Made by a program: the position numbers and the translations under genes
The notes under the pieces: generated by a model
What the model was told of the DNA's origin: nothing
The model's input: only the letters and a program-made list of their open reading frames with translations
The model's database searches: none
DNA from: Sediminibacterium soli
GTDB lineage: Bacteria > Bacteroidota > Bacteroidia > Chitinophagales > Chitinophagaceae
Assembly: GCF_009939225.1 (NCBI RefSeq)
Contig: NZ_JAACJR010000008.1
Coordinates: 1,479,377-1,543,376 of the forward strand
Direction: 5' to 3'
Length of the DNA: 64,000 nucleotides
Shown: in pieces, positions 60,485 to 64,000 of the stretch
Position numbering within the stretch: position 1 is the stretch's first letter
How the letters are laid out: each line of letters starts with the position of its first letter

Positions 60485-62686
60485 TTACCTGTCTGTCGGT
60501 TTTTGTTTTATTATAAAAACAGGTTTGATACCATCGTGGGTGGGTTTTACGGGTTGGATGGTTCCGTCTTCATGGAAGAAGAGCCGGTCGATACACAGTT
60601 CGCGGTGATAGCCTGCGGCATTGCCCGTTTTTATGCCGCCCGGGTAATTGAAGCGGTGGTATACGATATACCATTCGTCGCTGCCCGGCAGCTGTATAAC
60701 AGAATTATGACCCGTTCCGTAAATACCGGTGATGGTATCTTTTGAAAGGATAAGATTGTTCTGCGGCAGGGTGATTTTACCCAGCGGCGCATCGGATATG
60801 CCATAGGCCACCCGGTAATCGGGACTGCGGGTATCGTTCTCGCTCCACATAAAATAATACCTGCCCGCGCGATAAAAAACATAGCTGCCCTCGCGGAAAC
60901 CGCTGCCGGGATGAAGAAGGGTGGTGGTTCCTTCTTTGAGCGATACCATGTCTTCGTTCAGTTCGGCTCCGGCCATAAAACCGTTGCCCCAGTACAGGTA
61001 ACTTCTTCCCGTCTGCGGATCGGTGAACACATCCGGATCGATCACCTGGCCGCCTTTGACGCCCGCGGGTTTTGTATCGAGCAGGGGTCTGCCTGCATCT
61101 TTGAACGGACCGGTTGGATTGTCTGCAACGGCCACCCCTATTTTCTGGGCAGCGGTGAAATAATAAAAATATTGGTACCTGCCATCGATTTTTTTCTCCA
61201 CGATGCAGGGCGCCCAGGCGTTTTTGTTTGCCCAGCTTACATCGGTGCCGAGCTCGAGTATTTTTCCTTCGTCTTTCCAGTTGACCAGGTCGGGTGAAGA
61301 AAACGCTTTGAAATAGGTGCCCGACCATCCGGTAAAACCATCGGTGGTGGGATAGAGATAAAAACGACCCGTTTTCTGTGCATACAATACTTCGGGGTCT
61401 GCATAATATCCTGCCAGCGCAGGATTGTGCCGCTCGCTGACAAATACCGTATATACCTGCTTCCTGTTACCCACGGTCACTGCATACCGCACCGGTCCTT
61501 TTGTAAAATCCTGGGCAGACAGTGCTTTCACCGTTGTTCCGGCATACTGCGTAAAAAACGGATCGAAATGAGTGAGACCGGTGCCGGGCTTAACGGAGAA
61601 ATAAATACTGCGCGCGGCAGTATCGTACACGGTATTGATCGTTCGGATGGCTTTGCTGCGGACGGAGGAGATGATGTCATCTGGCAACAGCCATTTGGCC
61701 GACAGGCGTTTTACTTCTTCTGTAGTGAGGGGCATCACGGTGCCGTGGCGCGGGTGAAAATTCATGCTCACCTGTTCATCCGCTACACTGAAATGCTGCA
61801 GGTCTTTTGTTTTCGTAAACTGGTAGCGACCGCTGGTGTACATATCGTACATGAGAACGTACCCGCTGCCATCGTTCAGTCTGAAACTGCCCGCGCCTTC
61901 CACCGGCGAGCTGGTTTGCTGCACATAACGGTCGCTCTGCATCGTATACCCATGGGTGAGTTTGCGCGATACGGCAATTTTAATACCCGGCCTGCGGTCT
62001 TCTGTTTTGAAGAAAAGATAATAGCTGCCGTCTTTTGCCGTTATATCGCCGTCGATACAGGCGGCGTTGTCCGGACTGAAAAAAAGTTGCTTCGGTTCGG
62101 TTTCCAGGTCGGTAAACCCGCTGTTGGCATAAGCATAATAGATCCTGTCGGGGTCTTTACCATGTTTCATTGAGAAATAGACCATGTATTTTTTCGCCGA
62201 ATCGTCGTAGATCGTCTGCGGCGCCCACACGCGCAGCAGGCTGTCCTGTCCTGTATATTTTTTCTGGATATTCACTACGGAAGAGGTCCAGTGCACCAGG
62301 TCGGCCGACCTGAGCAATACGATCCCGCGATTGGAATTCCATCCTTTTGCAGAGACCATATCCGTGGCCACCATGTAAAAAGTTTTTCCATCGGCCCCGC
62401 GCAGTATATGCGGATCCCTTACGCCGCCTGTTTCGCTGATGCCTGCATCTATCACCGGCCGGTTACCGTTCAGTGCGTGGTACCGGTACCCGTCTTTGCT
62501 GAGGGCAAAGCGTATCTGCTCGCCGTTTGCATCGTTGCCGGTAAAATAGGCAAACAGGTAGGCCGTATATGCTGGTGCAGCGGCTTTCTTTTTCTGCTGC
62601 GCCATAACCGGCTGCAACAGGCAGGCCGCAAACAAAGCGACCATCGTTTTTGACAAACCGGAAGCGGTAAAAATTGTATGCATCAT
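60485..62686 (-). CDS. Tandem-domain GH43 glycosidase
   Basis: A 733-residue secreted protein (signal peptide to about 29, VMAQ). Two five-bladed propellers occur in tandem. The N-terminal one (about 40-330) has RDPHILRG, IDGDITAKDG and SPVEGAGSF, a plausible triad. The C-terminal one (about 425-725) has YYADPEVLY, DPDVF and REGSYVF. GH43 members cut alpha-L-arabinofuranoside, beta-xylose or beta-1,3-galactan bonds. With the GH35 and GH27 neighbours, arabinogalactan-type side chains are the likely target. The gene lies 54 bases before the GH27 gene. Confidence 0.85.
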   Translation of the reverse strand: MMHTIFTASGLSKTMVALFAACLLQPVMAQQKKKAAAPAYTAYLFAYFTGNDANGEQIRFALSKDGYRYHALNGNRPVIDAGISETGGVRDPHILRGADGKTFYMVATDMVSAKGWNSNRGIVLLRSADLVHWTSSVVNIQKKYTGQDSLLRVWAPQTIYDDSAKKYMVYFSMKHGKDPDRIYYAYANSGFTDLETEPKQLFFSPDNAACIDGDITAKDGSYYLFFKTEDRRPGIKIAVSRKLTHGYTMQSDRYVQQTSSPVEGAGSFRLNDGSGYVLMYDMYTSGRYQFTKTKDLQHFSVADEQVSMNFHPRHGTVMPLTTEEVKRLSAKWLLPDDIISSVRSKAIRTINTVYDTAARSIYFSVKPGTGLTHFDPFFTQYAGTTVKALSAQDFTKGPVRYAVTVGNRKQVYTVFVSERHNPALAGYYADPEVLYAQKTGRFYLYPTTDGFTGWSGTYFKAFSSPDLVNWKDEGKILELGTDVSWANKNAWAPCIVEKKIDGRYQYFYYFTAAQKIGVAVADNPTGPFKDAGRPLLDTKPAGVKGGQVIDPDVFTDPQTGRSYLYWGNGFMAGAELNEDMVSLKEGTTTLLHPGSGFREGSYVFYRAGRYYFMWSENDTRSPDYRVAYGISDAPLGKITLPQNNLILSKDTITGIYGTGHNSVIQLPGSDEWYIVYHRFNYPGGIKTGNAAGYHRELCIDRLFFHEDGTIQPVKPTHDGIKPVFIIKQKPTDR

Positions 62687-62697
62687 TTGTATCGTCT

Positions 62698-64000
62698 CTA
62701 TTGCGGCGCCTGCAGCTGGTCAAGCACCGGGTGATCAAGCGCCGACAGGCTGCTGTTTGCTGGTTTCAGCAACTCTAAAATAAACACTTCATTCTTTCCG
62801 CGCTTCAGCCATTCTGCGGGAACATACACGGTTTGCTGCGGACCTGCGTTCCAGTAGCGCCCCAGGTTATGACCGTTCACCCAAACCACTCCTTTGCCCC
62901 AGTTGCGCATATCCAGGTAAGTATCGCCAACGGCATTAAGACTAAAACTTCCCGCGCGCACAACGGGCTGGCCGGTGAGCGCGGCGGATTCTTTTTGCGG
63001 CAGGTTACCATGCGTGTCAAAGGGCAGCGGAAACATCTGCCATTGCCGCAGTTGCTTTCCGCCCAGCGATACATGGCCGATGATGCCTTTTTTATTCTGC
63101 AGCAGGTAAGGGCCATAATTGATCCTGCCCAGGTTTTCCACGAGTATATCCAGTCTCCTGGCTGAGGGCGATGAACCGATTACCAGGCTGTCTGATTTAA
63201 TTCGCCTGTCCATAACGCCGGTGCGGACGCCATCGATAAAAACGATACCGAAATCACGCAGCCCGTTTACTTTCAATACCCCCGATTCGTTGGCGGGTAT
63301 GGTGGTACGGTAAAGCACAAATCCATAAGGCTGCCGCAGGTCTTCAAAACTCAGGGGAGCGGCGGCATTGACCGCTTTGGGCAACCTGCTGAATACAGTT
63401 TCGGAACGCGAAAGCCTGATGGCGGGTATGGCTATCACGGGACGGGACGGCGGCACATCAGGCAATACGGTTTCTTTGGGAAGGTGTTTACGTATCACGT
63501 TACGGAAAGCCATGAACTTAGGAGTGGCATTACCCGCTTCGTTCAGCGGCGCATCGTAATCGTAGCTGCTGATCTGCGGTTCAAAGGGATCGCGGTCGTT
63601 GCAGTTGGCGCCGTTCATAAACCCGCGGGTGGTGCCGCCATGAAACATGTACATATTAATGGAAATGCCGGCTGCCAGCGCTTTGTCTAGGCGGGACGCA
63701 TATTTTTCCGCGGGCACCTGGTGATGCGGTGCACCCCACCAGTCGAACCAGGCCGGATACCATTCCGCTACCAGAAAGGGACCTTTTCCCTGGTTATTGG
63801 CGCGAACGATTTCTTTTACCTTATCGGGATCGTCGATCCCGTTTACACCGGGCAGCAAGCCTTCAAGATGACCGTCTTTTACAGCCGATGCAGGATCGCA
63901 GGTGGTGAGCAGGCAGTCGAACCCTGCGTTCTCGAACATACGGCGGTTAATGGCCAGGTACGTTTTGTCTTTGCCATACGATCCATATTCGTTCTCCACC
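62698..64000 (-). CDS. GH35 beta-galactosidase, 5' end outside the window
   Basis: The last 433 residues of a GH35 beta-galactosidase. The first visible residues, VENEYGSYG, carry the acid/base Glu; the nucleophile Glu lies in VAEWYPAWFDWWG (about 75-87 of the visible part). Beta-sandwich/jelly-roll domains follow, ending with GKGVVWVNGHNLGRYW and PAEWLKRGKNEVFILE. The enzyme removes beta-galactose, here likely from plant galactan or arabinogalactan. It runs in from the right edge, so the signal peptide is not visible. It is 11 bases upstream of the GH43 gene. Confidence 0.92.
   Translation of the reverse strand, partial: VENEYGSYGKDKTYLAINRRMFENAGFDCLLTTCDPASAVKDGHLEGLLPGVNGIDDPDKVKEIVRANNQGKGPFLVAEWYPAWFDWWGAPHHQVPAEKYASRLDKALAAGISINMYMFHGGTTRGFMNGANCNDRDPFEPQISSYDYDAPLNEAGNATPKFMAFRNVIRKHLPKETVLPDVPPSRPVIAIPAIRLSRSETVFSRLPKAVNAAAPLSFEDLRQPYGFVLYRTTIPANESGVLKVNGLRDFGIVFIDGVRTGVMDRRIKSDSLVIGSSPSARRLDILVENLGRINYGPYLLQNKKGIIGHVSLGGKQLRQWQMFPLPFDTHGNLPQKESAALTGQPVVRAGSFSLNAVGDTYLDMRNWGKGVVWVNGHNLGRYWNAGPQQTVYVPAEWLKRGKNEVFILELLKPANSSLSALDHPVLDQLQAPQ

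Noticed and set aside
1..64000. tRNA or rRNA genes
   Set aside because: I found no cloverleaf with a CCA-proximal acceptor stem or rRNA core sequence while reading; a covariance-model search would be needed to exclude them fully.

Overview
The window is a dense, mostly chromosomal-core stretch from a Bacteroidota bacterium, most plausibly family Chitinophagaceae or a close relative. Reasons: CarboxypepD_reg/beta-barrel outer-membrane proteins, a DUF2911 protein, TIGR02757, a GH27/GH43/GH35 polysaccharide-degradation locus, the acylated-citrulline variant of arginine biosynthesis, -7 boxes of the TAnnTTTG type, and few recognisable Shine-Dalgarno sequences. I recognise no tRNA, rRNA, CRISPR array or classical insertion sequence.

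Region 1 (1-8969, minus strand) is an arginine operon in the order GNAT acyltransferase, argG, cupin, argC, argD, argF', argB, argE, argH. It contains every step from glutamate to arginine. The transcarbamylase is of the N-acyl-ornithine type, so the deacylase acts on acyl-citrulline. A palindromic repeat cluster lies between argC and argD, and a hairpin leader precedes the GNAT gene.

Region 2 (9275-23834) holds a glycine-rich outer-membrane beta-barrel protein, a YHS-domain lipoprotein, a large SWIM/SNF2 helicase, ComB-like phosphatase, SSB, glutathione peroxidase, a frameshifted class-I glutamine amidotransferase, DusB, and a membrane-lipid run (CPBP protease, DUF2007, CdsA, Psd) ending in a small lysine-rich secreted protein.

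Region 3 (23900-40490) is mixed: YjjG nucleotidase, SDR, LpxH-like phosphatase with a coupled glycosyltransferase, flavin reductase, an S23-type four-helix-bundle gene enclosed by near-perfect 29-bp inverted repeats, FAH-family hydrolase, a second beta-barrel gene interrupted by one amber codon, TIGR02757, a trans-sulfuration enzyme, DUF2911, AcpH, polysaccharide deacetylase plus GT2, and a deoxyhypusine-synthase-like protein. Repeat families related to the S23 cassette arms and to CACAGATT hairpins sit between these genes.

Region 4 (40490-58570) is a self-contained assimilatory nitrate/nitrite island: molybdenum-cofactor genes (moaA, moeA, moaE, a moaC-moaB fusion, moaD, a MoeB-rhodanese protein, mobA) with a TauE/SafE permease embedded; then a rubredoxin fused to a degenerate nitrite-reductase-like protein, a nitrate reductase fused to its own flavoprotein and BFD domains, a NarK-type transporter, nirD, nirB, and divergently cobA (siroheme) and a Crp/Fnr regulator with a cysteine-rich N terminus. 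A perfect 14-bp inverted repeat lies in the nirB/cobA divergent promoter.

Region 5 (58586-64000, minus strand) is a glycoside-hydrolase operon (GH35, tandem GH43, GH27 with NPCBM) running in from the right edge, probably for arabinogalactan- or galactan-type plant glycans.

The best candidates for something undescribed are the S23 four-helix-bundle cassette with its terminal inverted repeats and a nearby gene-less relative, and the unusual nitrate-assimilation proteins with their probable operator.
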